Positions 23,493 to 32,132 of a stretch of 33,306 nt of DNA are shown piece after piece. This DNA is from Actinomycetes bacterium. GTDB lineage: Bacteria > Actinomycetota > Actinomycetes > Nanopelagicales > Nanopelagicaceae. Location: assembly GCA_025355665.1 (NCBI GenBank), contig JANXZF010000102.1:1-33306 (forward strand), written 5' to 3'. The number at the start of each line of letters is the position of its first letter. The stretch's first letter is position 1. A program made the position numbers and the translations under genes. The notes below the pieces were generated by a model. That model searched no databases. It saw nothing but the letters and a program-made list of their open reading frames with translations, and was not told the DNA's origin.

Positions 23493-23888
23493 ATGAAAAC
23501 GAGAAAACTAGTACTGATCTTGATTGCTAGCGCATTGGTGCTAGCTGGATGCTCCTCAAGTAAAGGTGCGATCACCAACATGAACTCAAGCGATTTTTCG
23601 AGCAAGATCCAAGAGCAGGGTGTAGTCGTACTTGATGTTCGCACACCTAGTGAATATGCCCAGGGCCATATTGCTAACGCGATCAATATCGATGTCGAAG
23701 CAGGAACTTTCAATTCAGAGGTCGCGAAATTGGATAAGACCAAGACGTACGCGGTCTATTGCCACAGCGGTCGCAGGTCGGCTATTGCCACGACTGCGAT
23801 GGCCCGAGCCGGATTCGAACACATTTTCAATTTACAGAATGGCTTAACTGATTGGATGGTGCACGGCATGATGGTAGTAACCTCATAA
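23493..23888 (+). CDS. Rhodanese-domain lipoprotein
   Basis: A 131-aa protein with a lipoprotein signal peptide: KTRK, a hydrophobic core, and the lipobox LAGC with Cys20 as the lipidated residue. One rhodanese domain follows (VVVLDVRTPSEYAQGHIANAINI). Its active-site loop is CHSGRRS with Cys90, the persulfide carrier. The domain should therefore act outside the cytoplasmic membrane, transferring sulfane sulfur at the cell surface. It starts 3 bp after cstR2, and its TAA overlaps the next ATG by one base. An extracytoplasmic location next to cytoplasmic sulfur enzymes implies handling of external polysulfide or thiosulfate (inference). Confidence 0.92.
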   Translation: MKTRKLVLILIASALVLAGCSSSKGAITNMNSSDFSSKIQEQGVVVLDVRTPSEYAQGHIANAINIDVEAGTFNSEVAKLDKTKTYAVYCHSGRRSAIATTAMARAGFEHIFNLQNGLTDWMVHGMMVVTS

Positions 23889-25531
23889 TGAAGATTGTCA
23901 TTGTCGGTGGAGTTGCCGGCGGGATGTCGGCTGCGACTCGACTTCGAAGGCTCGATGCTTCTGCTGAAATCATCGTCCTAGAAAAGAGCGGTCATGTTTC
24001 CTACGCCAATTGCGGACTGCCTTATTACGTCGGCGGAATCATTGAGGACGAAGAGTCTCTCTTTCTGCAGACCCCTGAGTCCCTACATGCCCGATTTAGG
24101 CTCGAAGTGCGAGTACTTACTGAGGCGGTGAGTATCGATGAGGCCAAGAAATCCGTGGAAGTCCGCGATCTCGCCACTGGGACCATTTCAGAGATTTCCT
24201 ACGACAAGTTGATTTTGAGTCCCGGAGCATCCCCTGTTGTGCCGCCGATTCCCGGAATTGAATTGGCGCTCACCCTTCGCACGGTTGAAGATGTTGAGAA
24301 GATTTTCGCTCGGGTTGAGAGAAAGCCGCGAAATGCTGTGGTTATTGGCGGCGGCTTTATCGGAGTCGAGGTTGCCGAGAACTTAGTACACAAGGGAATA
24401 GCGACCTCAATTGTCGAGGCCCTGCCACAGGTCTTGGCACCCCTGGATCCAGAAATGGCCACCCTCGTTGCCGAGGAGTTGGTGCAGAAAGGCGTGAATT
24501 TAGTATTCGGTAACGGCGTTGCCTCAATCGATGAAGATTCTGTGACATTGGCCAGTGGCGACGTACTGCCGAGTGATCTAGTAATTCTTGCCATCGGCGT
24601 GCGTCCTGATGTTGCCCTGGCAAAAAATGCGGGGCTTCGCATTGGCGAACGCGGGGGCATTGATGTCGACAAATACAATCGCACAAGCGACCTAGATATA
24701 TATGCCGTCGGTGACGCGGCAGAAAAGTGCGATTCGCTAGATGGCAGTGCGACCCTGGTACCACTTGCCAACATTGCCAATCGTCATGGGCGAGTAGTTG
24801 CAGACCACATCAACGGACGTGATGTACGTCTGGTGTCGACAATCGGAACCGCGATCGTGAAAGTATTCGATCTGACCATCGCCACTACGGGTTGGAATGA
24901 GAAGCGACTGGTAGCAAGCGGACGTGAGCACTATGTCATTCATACACATCCGTCATCGCACGCCGGCTACTACCCGGGCTCTAAATCCATGGCACTCAAA
25001 TTGATTTTTGACAGTGCTACAGGGGAAATTTTGGGTGCTCAGGGTATTGGCACCGAAGGAGTCGACAAGCGAATCGATGTCATTGCCACGGCAATACGTG
25101 GCGGGCTAACTGCGCCTGAGTTAGCCGATCTTGAACTGGCATATGCGCCTCCGTTTGGTTCGGCGAAAGATCCAGTGAACATGCTTGGCTACGTCGCTGA
25201 GAATTATCTCTCTGGACTATCCAAGACAGTTCAATGGCACGAGGTCGATAACTATCAATCACGCGGATACTCGGTTTTGGATGTGCGGAGTGAATCGGAG
25301 TTCGCTCGAGGTTCGATTCCACATTCGATCAATATTCCTATTGATGAGTTGCGCGAACGAATCGGCGAGATATCCGACCATAATCTCGTGGTCAGCTGTC
25401 AGGTCGGAATTCGTGGCCACGCCGCTTCCTTGCTGCTGAATGAGATGGGATTTAATGCCGTAAACCTTGATGGCGGATATCAGACGTGGAGTCATTCTCC
25501 AGTTCGCGTTTCATTACTTGTACATTCGTAG
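23888..25531 (+). CDS. CoA-disulfide reductase / rhodanese fusion (CoADR-Rhd)
   Basis: A flavoprotein of the pyridine-nucleotide disulfide reductase family fused to a C-terminal rhodanese domain. It shows the FAD motif VIVGGVAGGMSAA, the single active-site Cys42 in SYANCGLPYY (typical of CoADR/NADH-persulfide reductase), the NAD(P)H motif VIGGGFIGVEVAENL, and a second FAD motif DIYAVGDAAE. The dimerisation domain covers about 325-445. The rhodanese domain (about 460-547) includes Cys504 in VVSCQVGIRGHA. The 547-aa length fits CoADR-Rhd enzymes, which reduce CoA disulfide, CoA persulfide and polysulfide. ATG 23888 overlaps the preceding TAA; an earlier in-frame start inside the rhodanese gene is unlikely. 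Confidence 0.94.
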   Translation: MKIVIVGGVAGGMSAATRLRRLDASAEIIVLEKSGHVSYANCGLPYYVGGIIEDEESLFLQTPESLHARFRLEVRVLTEAVSIDEAKKSVEVRDLATGTISEISYDKLILSPGASPVVPPIPGIELALTLRTVEDVEKIFARVERKPRNAVVIGGGFIGVEVAENLVHKGIATSIVEALPQVLAPLDPEMATLVAEELVQKGVNLVFGNGVASIDEDSVTLASGDVLPSDLVILAIGVRPDVALAKNAGLRIGERGGIDVDKYNRTSDLDIYAVGDAAEKCDSLDGSATLVPLANIANRHGRVVADHINGRDVRLVSTIGTAIVKVFDLTIATTGWNEKRLVASGREHYVIHTHPSSHAGYYPGSKSMALKLIFDSATGEILGAQGIGTEGVDKRIDVIATAIRGGLTAPELADLELAYAPPFGSAKDPVNMLGYVAENYLSGLSKTVQWHEVDNYQSRGYSVLDVRSESEFARGSIPHSINIPIDELRERIGEISDHNLVVSCQVGIRGHAASLLLNEMGFNAVNLDGGYQTWSHSPVRVSLLVHS

Positions 25532-26305
25532 ATGTCTCATCAAACTGATTGGGCCAACTCACTTGCAATGTGGGCGATTCCGCAGGAGATATTAGCTAAG
25601 GCGACAACGACCCCATGGATTCACCCACCAGAACTATTTGCATTACCAGAAGTTATCGATTCGACTATTTCTCACTCGCGCGCCCGGGAAGCACTCCCCG
25701 TCGGGGGATCGGTTCTGGACGTGGGTTGCGGCGGGGGAATTGCCACCTTCGCACTCGCCGATAGCTCTTATGTAATTGGCGTGGATCACCAGAGTGAAAT
25801 GTTGGAAATGTTCGCTGCAAACGCGAAGGTTCGCGGCTTGAGGTGCGAGACATTCGAAGGTTTTTGGCCTCAAGTATCCCCGAAGGTGCCGGTCGCCGAT
25901 GTCGTTGTCTGTCATCACGTTGCTTATAACGTGGCGGAGATTGGTCCATTTCTTAAAGCATTGGATTCGCACGCGAGGAAGCGGGTTGTCATCGAAATGC
26001 CAACTCGCCACCCCTTATCCAATCTTTCGCCGGCGTGGATGCGCTTTTGGAACCTTGAGAGACCGAGTACTCCCAACGCGCAAGATTTGTTGGATGTTCT
26101 TAAGGAAATCGGAATTGAGGCTCATGTTGACTATTGGGTTGGGAAAATGAGAGATCGTGGTGATCTTGATCGTGATAGCGAATTTATGCGCGTGAGACTT
26201 TGTCTTCCACCAGAGCGTTTAGGCGAGGTTCGTGAGTACTTGGTTCAGAATCCCGTGCCAAAGCAGCGCGATGTTGCAACTATTTGGTGGGACGTTAGCG
26301 CTTAG
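25532..26305 (+). CDS. Class I SAM-dependent methyltransferase
   Basis: A Rossmann-fold methyltransferase of 257 aa. It has the SAM motif I DVGCGGG (63-69), an acidic loop ending VIGVDHQSEML (motif II), and VADVVVCHHVAYNV as motif IV. The C-terminal part (VVIEMPTRHPLSNLSPAWMRFW) resembles uncharacterised actinobacterial methyltransferases. The ATG follows the CoADR stop with no gap, so it is almost certainly in the sulfur operon. Methylation of a thiol or sulfide product is an attractive role but is only positional inference; a housekeeping role unrelated to sulfur is also possible. Its end overlaps the convergent membrane gene by 11 bp. Confidence 0.88.
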   Translation: MSHQTDWANSLAMWAIPQEILAKATTTPWIHPPELFALPEVIDSTISHSRAREALPVGGSVLDVGCGGGIATFALADSSYVIGVDHQSEMLEMFAANAKVRGLRCETFEGFWPQVSPKVPVADVVVCHHVAYNVAEIGPFLKALDSHARKRVVIEMPTRHPLSNLSPAWMRFWNLERPSTPNAQDLLDVLKEIGIEAHVDYWVGKMRDRGDLDRDSEFMRVRLCLPPERLGEVREYLVQNPVPKQRDVATIWWDVSA

Positions 26306-26672
26306 CGCGGAAGTAGCTAAACCACCCGTAAGCCGCGGCGACTATTAAATATGGCGCAACGCTTGCTAGGGATGACGCAAAGTCCACGCCGACTCGTGAA
26401 ACATGAAAGCCATCCGTGACTGCAGTGACAAGAAAAGTGACAATGGCAAAAGCCAAGGGAGCCGTTGCGGCCGATACGTATTCAGTGCCTGATCGCCCAA
26501 AGCGAGTGGTACCAAGGACTGCTAAACAGATCATCACACCGGTGTAAACGCCGACGCCATGTCGGAGAACAATTTCGATTGTAGAGACAAGCCCGATGAA
26601 GAAGGTCTGCAAAACCACGACCCCGGGTTTGGTAAGTCCCTTTTTGGATGTCGCTGTTGTGGGCGAAGCCAT
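26295..26672 (-). CDS. Small membrane protein (DUF6542-like)
   Basis: A 125-aa protein with a short basic, Thr/Ser-rich N-terminus and four hydrophobic helices (about residues 18-36, 42-55, 67-87 and 100-118). The spacing and the neighbourhood of ychF and rmuC resemble actinobacterial proteins of the DUF6542 group; I did not search this. The ATG at 26672 overlaps the rmuC stop by one base (TGATG), so it is translated from the rmuC mRNA. Its function is unknown. Confidence 0.75.
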   Translation of the reverse strand: MASPTTATSKKGLTKPGVVVLQTFFIGLVSTIEIVLRHGVGVYTGVMICLAVLGTTRFGRSGTEYVSAATAPLAFAIVTFLVTAVTDGFHVSRVGVDFASSLASVAPYLIVAAAYGWFSYFRAKR

Positions 26673-27844
26673 CAGTTCTCCTCGTCTATCTCTTCGACAT
26701 CAATGAAATCCTCGGGCGCATCAAGGGCAAGTTTGCTCTTGAGTTCGCGGACATTATCGGACACCTCAGGAAAGGCCTTTAGTTTACTGGAATCACCCGA
26801 CACCCCAAGACTCATGATTTTCTTAGCAGGACTTAGGACGGTGCTCTCTGCAGTTGGAATCATGTCGTTGTACGCCTTGACTGTTTGCTTGAGGCGATCC
26901 CCAACCGCGACGATTTTTACGTGAAGTGATGCGACGTTTTTGAGGAAAGTGCCCGCCAATTCTTGAATTTCGGCAGCGCTTTCAGCAAGTCGATTCCGGC
27001 TAAAGACATATCCCACCGTAGCCAATAGGGACATCATGGTCGTCGGGGTCGCGATGGTGACGTTCTTTCTGAAGGCCTTTTCGAGCAGATGAGGATCGAC
27101 GCGTAAGGCTTCGGTAAGAATGGACTCAAACGGAGCAAAGAGCACAACGAAACTGGCCGAGTCATCTCTATCGGCGTAGCCGCGTTTAGCTAGCGCATCA
27201 ACGTGCTTGAGTAAATCTTTTGCGTGTTGCTCGAGGGATTCTTCACGTAGGGCCACATCTTCGGTGTCGAAGGCTTCGAGGAATCTCTCAAAGGGGAACT
27301 TCGAGTCGATGAATAGAACGCTCGAACCCGGAAACGAAATGGTGATGTCGGGGATTCCGACTTTATCGCCATCACCTGTCATGTATTTCTGCCGAGTGAA
27401 GTGCACGCCTTCGATAAGCCCGGCATTTTCAAGTAATTGTTCGAGTTGGGCCTCACCGAATTTTCCGCGGGTTTGCGAACTAGACAGTGCGCCAGCAATT
27501 TTCGTTGTCTCTTCTAGTAGCGATTTATTGGTGGTCGCCATATTGGTGAGGTCGTTACGAATTTTCTGCTCTGCTGTTACGCGACTTAATTCGGCCTCCC
27601 GTGCCTGCATCGACAGGGAATCCACTGATTTCTTCATAGCCTCGAGTTCGCTCGCCAGTCGCGTCGTTTCTGTTTGCGAGCCCTGCATGGAGGCGATCTG
27701 CTTTTCCAGAGTTCCGACCGATGCATTGGCAATATTGAGTTGGGCCTGGACGGCGGCAGAGCGAGCCCGCGAAAGAAGAAAGCCGATAATTGCTCCGACG
27801 AATAGGCCCAAAATGCCCAGGGATATTCCCACCGAATTGCTCAT
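26672..27844 (-). CDS. rmuC: DNA recombination protein RmuC
   Basis: RmuC family proteins limit recombination at short inverted repeats and resemble nuclease-like folds. The 390-aa protein has an N-terminal membrane helix (about residues 5-24), a long coiled coil (about 28-105) and the RmuC domain (about 110-330). The conserved text includes RGKFGEAQLEQLLENAG, PDITISFPGSSVLFIDSKFPFERF, and FAPFESILTEAL followed by ATPTTMMSLLATVGYVF. The C-terminus is acidic (DVEEIDEEN). It is divergent from ychF with 51 bp between the starts, and it is transcribed together with the small membrane gene. Confidence 0.93.
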   Translation of the reverse strand: MSNSVGISLGILGLFVGAIIGFLLSRARSAAVQAQLNIANASVGTLEKQIASMQGSQTETTRLASELEAMKKSVDSLSMQAREAELSRVTAEQKIRNDLTNMATTNKSLLEETTKIAGALSSSQTRGKFGEAQLEQLLENAGLIEGVHFTRQKYMTGDGDKVGIPDITISFPGSSVLFIDSKFPFERFLEAFDTEDVALREESLEQHAKDLLKHVDALAKRGYADRDDSASFVVLFAPFESILTEALRVDPHLLEKAFRKNVTIATPTTMMSLLATVGYVFSRNRLAESAAEIQELAGTFLKNVASLHVKIVAVGDRLKQTVKAYNDMIPTAESTVLSPAKKIMSLGVSGDSSKLKAFPEVSDNVRELKSKLALDAPEDFIDVEEIDEEN

Positions 27845-27895
27845 GGGCTTATCGTGGCAGGAACCACCGACGAAGACGCGTAGGCTCTACTTCTC

Positions 27896-28969
27896 GTGAG
27901 CCTCTCTATCGGAATTGTCGGAATGCCAAATGTGGGTAAGTCCACCCTCTTTAACGCCTTAACCAAGAACAACGTCCTGGCCGCCAACTATCCCTTTGCC
28001 ACGATCGAGCCAAATGTCGGAGTTGTAGGTGTGCCCGATCCGCGCCTGGCAGTCTTGGCTGGCATTTTCGGATCGCAAAAATTGCTGCCGGCCGTAGTGT
28101 CGTTCGTCGATATCGCTGGAATCGTAAAAGGCGCCTCCGAAGGCGCGGGGCTAGGCAACCAGTTCTTGGCCAACATTCGCGAGACTGATGCGATCTGCCA
28201 GGTGATTCGAGTTTTCAACGACAGCGATGTCATTCACGTCGAAGGGCGGGTTGATCCAGCTAGCGACATGGAAATCATTAACACCGAATTGGCCCTTGCC
28301 GACCTGCAGACGATTACGAAGTCGATGTCGCGCATTGAAAAAGATGCCCGCATAAACAAAGATCGCCAGCACGTTCTCGATGCTGTCAAAGAGGCCGAGA
28401 CCGTTCTCAATTCTGGCAAGCCTTTGTCGGGCAGTGGCGTTGACCTAGAGGCGCTCGCAGAATTGCACCTACTCACGGCTAAGCCATTTCTTTATGTTTT
28501 CAATGTTGATGCAACCGAACTCAATGACACAGAACTTCGAGCCCGACTCTCGGCCCTCGTTGCTCCTGCCGAGGCCATCTTCTTAGATGCCAAAACTGAG
28601 GCAGAATTGGCAGAACTCAGCGATGAAGATGCTCTCGAACTCCTCAATTCAATTGGTCTTAGCGAACCTGGCTTGGCCACACTCGCCCATGTTGGCTTTC
28701 GGACCCTGGGCTTGCAGACCTATCTAACAGCGGGGCCAAAAGAAACTCGTGCGTGGACCATTCACGTAGGAGACACCGCTCCAATGGCCGCAGGTGTGAT
28801 TCACACAGATTTCCAGAAGGGTTTCATCAAGGCAGAAGTCGTCTCATTTGATGACTTGGTCGCCGCCGGTTCAATGGCCGAAGCAAAGGCGAAAGGTAAA
28901 GTTCGGATGGAAGGAAAGGACTACGTCATGCATGACGGAGATGTTGTCGAATTCCGATTCAACGTTTAG
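27896..28969 (+). CDS. ychF: Redox-regulated ATPase YchF (Obg-family P-loop protein)
   Basis: A conserved ribosome-associated P-loop protein of the Obg family that hydrolyses ATP rather than GTP. It has the P-loop GMPNVGKST (9-17), with Met where most family members have Leu. It also has switch [22 protein letters not shown], a helical coiled-coil insert (about 120-200), YVFNVDATE at the nucleotide-base position, and a C-terminal TGS domain (about 275-357: [37 protein letters not shown]). The 357-aa length matches the usual 360-365. The start is GTG at 27896 with no clear ribosome site. It is divergent from rmuC, an arrangement also seen in other actinobacteria. Confidence 0.96.
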   Translation: MSLSIGIVGMPNVGKSTLFNALTKNNVLAANYPFATIEPNVGVVGVPDPRLAVLAGIFGSQKLLPAVVSFVDIAGIVKGASEGAGLGNQFLANIRETDAICQVIRVFNDSDVIHVEGRVDPASDMEIINTELALADLQTITKSMSRIEKDARINKDRQHVLDAVKEAETVLNSGKPLSGSGVDLEALAELHLLTAKPFLYVFNVDATELNDTELRARLSALVAPAEAIFLDAKTEAELAELSDEDALELLNSIGLSEPGLATLAHVGFRTLGLQTYLTAGPKETRAWTIHVGDTAPMAAGVIHTDFQKGFIKAEVVSFDDLVAAGSMAEAKAKGKVRMEGKDYVMHDGDVVEFRFNV

Positions 28970-29096
28970 TTCTCAGCAAATCTTCTACCTACTCAAGGTA
29001 AACACTCTGTAGTTGTGCGGGGATTTACCAGACTTGATATCTAGTGTCGACGATCAATGCATCAAAGGCTCAAAGGCCGAGGAGACCAAGACCACT

Positions 29097-30248
29097 GTGA
29101 GTTTTATGCCAACGCGCGTTCGATCCGCAAGTCATCCCAACTTCGTTGCTCGGCGTGTTTTTGTGAGCATTGGTGCACTTCTCCTCATCGGTGTAACCGT
29201 TACTGGCTGGTCGCTTGCAAGGTCCGTCTTTACGCCCGTGAATGATCCTGTCTCGGCAAAGATTGCCGAGTGGGCGCGCGGACACGGCTTGGGTACTGTG
29301 GTTACAACTCTTGAGGCTCTCCAATACCGCCTCAATCCGCCAAAGATTGGCGGCACTCCCACTGGCTCGCTTCTCCAACCTTCAACAGTGTCCGTTAACT
29401 GGAATTCCCGAGGTGAGCATTTGCTACAAAGTTCGCTTGCAACGGTTGTCACACCTTCATTGCCAAATGAGGGCAAGTACAAAGTGATTGTCACATCCCA
29501 TGGAATGCCGTTGGTGCAGGTCGCATATTTACGTCCAGATGCCTTGCACACTTCGTACTTAAGTGCAGTCGTTTGGATGTCCGGTAAGCACACTCGACTC
29601 GTGCAACATCCTGGCCAATCCGATCCTGGGAAATTGCCTTTGTGGTCGACAAAATCAAGCCTTGTAAATTCAAGCGCCTCGGGGTTGGTAGCTGCCTTCA
29701 ATGGCGGATTCAAAATTAAGGATGCACGTGGCGGTTTCTATCAAAATGGCCACACTTTCGGAACTCTGACACCGGGTGCTGCATCATTAGTTGTCTATAA
29801 AAATGGAAAGAGCGCGATTGGTGCATGGGGAAGTGATGTCTCAATGACTGCAGATGTAGTTTCGGTAAGGCAGAACCTTCAACTTCTAATTTCCAATGGT
29901 CAACTCGCTAAGAACCTTGACGTGGCTGTACGTGCGAACTGGGGAACCACCGTTGGTGCATCCACCGATGTTTGGCGAAGTGGAATCGGCGTCACGGCTA
30001 ATGGCGACTTGGTATACGCGGCCGGGGATGCTTTGTCTGCCCGATCCCTCGCGACCTTATTACTGCACGCCGGCGTCGTGCGCGCGATGCAACTCGACAT
30101 CAACAAATCGTGGATTTCGTATATGTGGTACACGCCGAATTCAGGGTCAACTCTCTTAACACCACACAAGATCTTGGATTTCCAGCGACCCGCAAACAGA
30201 TATTTCTTTACGACGAGTCGCGATTTCTTTGCTGTTTACTACAACTAG
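29097..30248 (+). CDS. Membrane-anchored phosphodiester glycosidase (NAGPA) domain protein
   Basis: A 383-aa protein with an N-terminal signal anchor (about residues 20-40) and a large extracytoplasmic part. The part from about residue 185 matches the phosphodiester glycosidase (NAGPA-like) domain: VAAFNGGFKIKD, GGFYQNG, LVVYKNGKSAIGAWG, and a C-terminal ARSLATLLLHAGVVRAMQLDIN. In the family this domain cleaves phosphodiester-linked sugars; the substrate here is unknown but may be a cell-wall or exopolysaccharide part. GTG 29097 lies 12 nt after AGGAG (29080-29084); ATG 29106 is nearly equivalent. A longer frame from 29013 has no support. It is followed after 94 bp by another surface protein. 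Confidence 0.85.
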   Translation: MSFMPTRVRSASHPNFVARRVFVSIGALLLIGVTVTGWSLARSVFTPVNDPVSAKIAEWARGHGLGTVVTTLEALQYRLNPPKIGGTPTGSLLQPSTVSVNWNSRGEHLLQSSLATVVTPSLPNEGKYKVIVTSHGMPLVQVAYLRPDALHTSYLSAVVWMSGKHTRLVQHPGQSDPGKLPLWSTKSSLVNSSASGLVAAFNGGFKIKDARGGFYQNGHTFGTLTPGAASLVVYKNGKSAIGAWGSDVSMTADVVSVRQNLQLLISNGQLAKNLDVAVRANWGTTVGASTDVWRSGIGVTANGDLVYAAGDALSARSLATLLLHAGVVRAMQLDINKSWISYMWYTPNSGSTLLTPHKILDFQRPANRYFFTTSRDFFAVYYN

Positions 30249-30342
30249 ACTCGGATTTGTTGAATAAATCATAGTTTGCCTTTGATGGTGCCTTCCTCGG
30301 GGTAACATCTTTGTCAATCGCGACGGATGGGAATCATTAGGC

Positions 30343-32058
30343 ATGTTCAAACTGGCTAAAGCCATCTATAGAGAGTGGCAGACTTTCCGCGCTCATCCAA
30401 AGGCGACGCTCTTTAGCGTGATCGCCGTCGTACTTATCGCCCTCGGTGCGGGACTAAGTATCACTTTCTATTTCGACTTACAGGAACGCCAACCCGTGAA
30501 GATTGCCGCTTTGGCAAAGCATCCTGATATCAAAAAGAATGCAATTGAGACCTTCGCGCAATCATTGGCCACCAAAATTCCGGCAGATATCAGCCAGTAC
30601 AAGAACTCAACCTGCGCGCCACCCGCGGGCGAATGGGTGAAGGTGGAAAATCAAAAACCAGGCGTGAATATGTCGATGAAGAGTTGGCACAATCTAGATA
30701 TAGCAAGCCCTAGGGGAAGTGTCCTTTGGTTGGATCAGTCCTCAGTCTCCTGTGGGCAGACCATCAACATTTATGCATCTTCGCACTTAACGACCGAGGC
30801 TCCAGCCGGTAAAAGAACTTTCGAGGCGCTACGAATCGGCTGGTACGGCGGAAGTGGCGCGCGACTTGTCTGGACATCAAAACCGATGAAGTTGAAGATG
30901 CAGAAGACGCCAATCGTACGAAACGCCGAGCGCATGGTTGAAACTAAATGGAAGTCCACCTTGAAATTCACGGTGGGGCAGGATTGGACTCCTGGCTTCT
31001 ATTTGATTGCATCAATTTCTCCTCTTGGCGCTATCGAATCGGTCGCGCCACTAATTGTGCGGAGCCCATTGGCCAGTTCGAAACTCGTATTGGTTCACTC
31101 AACGATGACCTGGGCTGCATACAATACCTACGGTGGTCGGTCGCTCTATTTGGGACCGGGCGGAAGCGTCGTCGGGCGTCGCCTTGAGCGCAGTCGTATC
31201 GTTTCCCTCGATCGCCCTATTGAAGGCAGCGGAGCTCTTCATTTGGATCGCGATGGAATCACCTTGGTTCAGTTTCTGGAAAAAGAGGGTCTCAATACCG
31301 ATCAAATCGCAGATACCGACCTCCATCAATGGCCCTCGATTTCAACGCATTACAACGGGCTTGTCTTCAGTGGCCATGCTGAATATTTCACGCGTCGGAT
31401 GTTTGAAACTGCAATCGCCGACCGAAATCTGGGAATCAATCTGGCTTTTCTCGGTGCGAATAATGCCTATTGGCAAACTCGCTTAGGACCCTCGCCTAGA
31501 GGGGAGTACCGCCACGTCATTGTCTACCGAAAGACGACTGAGGATCCGGTGAGGGCAAATAAATTTGTGACGGTTGAATTTCAAGATCCGCACGTGAACA
31601 CGCCCCCGAACCTCATTTTGGGAACGGAAACAAATGGAGTGCATGTCTACGGAAATTTGCACGCCGTTGACATTCCGAAATGGCTAAAGATCCCCGCTAA
31701 TTCAACGATCGATGGAGTATCCGGTGATACTGAAATCGATGCCACGGTTAAGAATGCGGCGGAGCCGCCTAACGTTCACGTGCTATTCACAGGTAAGTTG
31801 CAATTTAGAGACGAGCTCTCGTCAACCGAGGAGGAAGTTTCGAAGTTTGAAAAAGTTCCCGTTGAGCAAACGGTCTGGTTTACAACGCCTTCGGGTTCTG
31901 CTGTATTTGATGCGGGGCTCACCACATGGACCTGCAACCTATTGCCATCGTGTGTGTCTCACGCAGCTGGGCCGGCAACGGAGACGACCATGCAAACTTT
32001 GACCAGTCAGATTTTGACCTTATGGCAGCAACGGGCAGTTGGTAATACCCTTAAGTAA
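30343..32058 (+). CDS. Membrane-anchored protein with N,N-dimethylformamidase-beta-like C-terminal domain
   Basis: A 571-aa protein with one N-terminal membrane helix (about residues 24-46); the rest is outside. The segment ALRIGWYGGSGARLVW, then the strand pattern WTPGFYLIASI, and the signature TWAAYNTYGGRSLYLG are typical of the domain named after the beta subunit of N,N-dimethylformamidase. That domain is found in many actinobacterial secreted proteins of unknown activity. Later motifs GLVFSGHAEYFTRRM and LAFLGANNAYWQTR continue the match. No amidase activity can be claimed. It lies after the glycosidase-domain gene and before an MFS exporter, a group that suggests envelope or polysaccharide work. 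No strong ribosome site is seen before ATG 30343. Confidence 0.82.
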   Translation: MFKLAKAIYREWQTFRAHPKATLFSVIAVVLIALGAGLSITFYFDLQERQPVKIAALAKHPDIKKNAIETFAQSLATKIPADISQYKNSTCAPPAGEWVKVENQKPGVNMSMKSWHNLDIASPRGSVLWLDQSSVSCGQTINIYASSHLTTEAPAGKRTFEALRIGWYGGSGARLVWTSKPMKLKMQKTPIVRNAERMVETKWKSTLKFTVGQDWTPGFYLIASISPLGAIESVAPLIVRSPLASSKLVLVHSTMTWAAYNTYGGRSLYLGPGGSVVGRRLERSRIVSLDRPIEGSGALHLDRDGITLVQFLEKEGLNTDQIADTDLHQWPSISTHYNGLVFSGHAEYFTRRMFETAIADRNLGINLAFLGANNAYWQTRLGPSPRGEYRHVIVYRKTTEDPVRANKFVTVEFQDPHVNTPPNLILGTETNGVHVYGNLHAVDIPKWLKIPANSTIDGVSGDTEIDATVKNAAEPPNVHVLFTGKLQFRDELSSTEEEVSKFEKVPVEQTVWFTTPSGSAVFDAGLTTWTCNLLPSCVSHAAGPATETTMQTLTSQILTLWQQRAVGNTLK

Positions 32059-32132
32059 ATAGTTCGCACGAGCAAAATGTCTGTTCCTGTTTACCCTTGT
32101 CTAGGTCTGCGCTTCAGCGACATGATTGGCGG

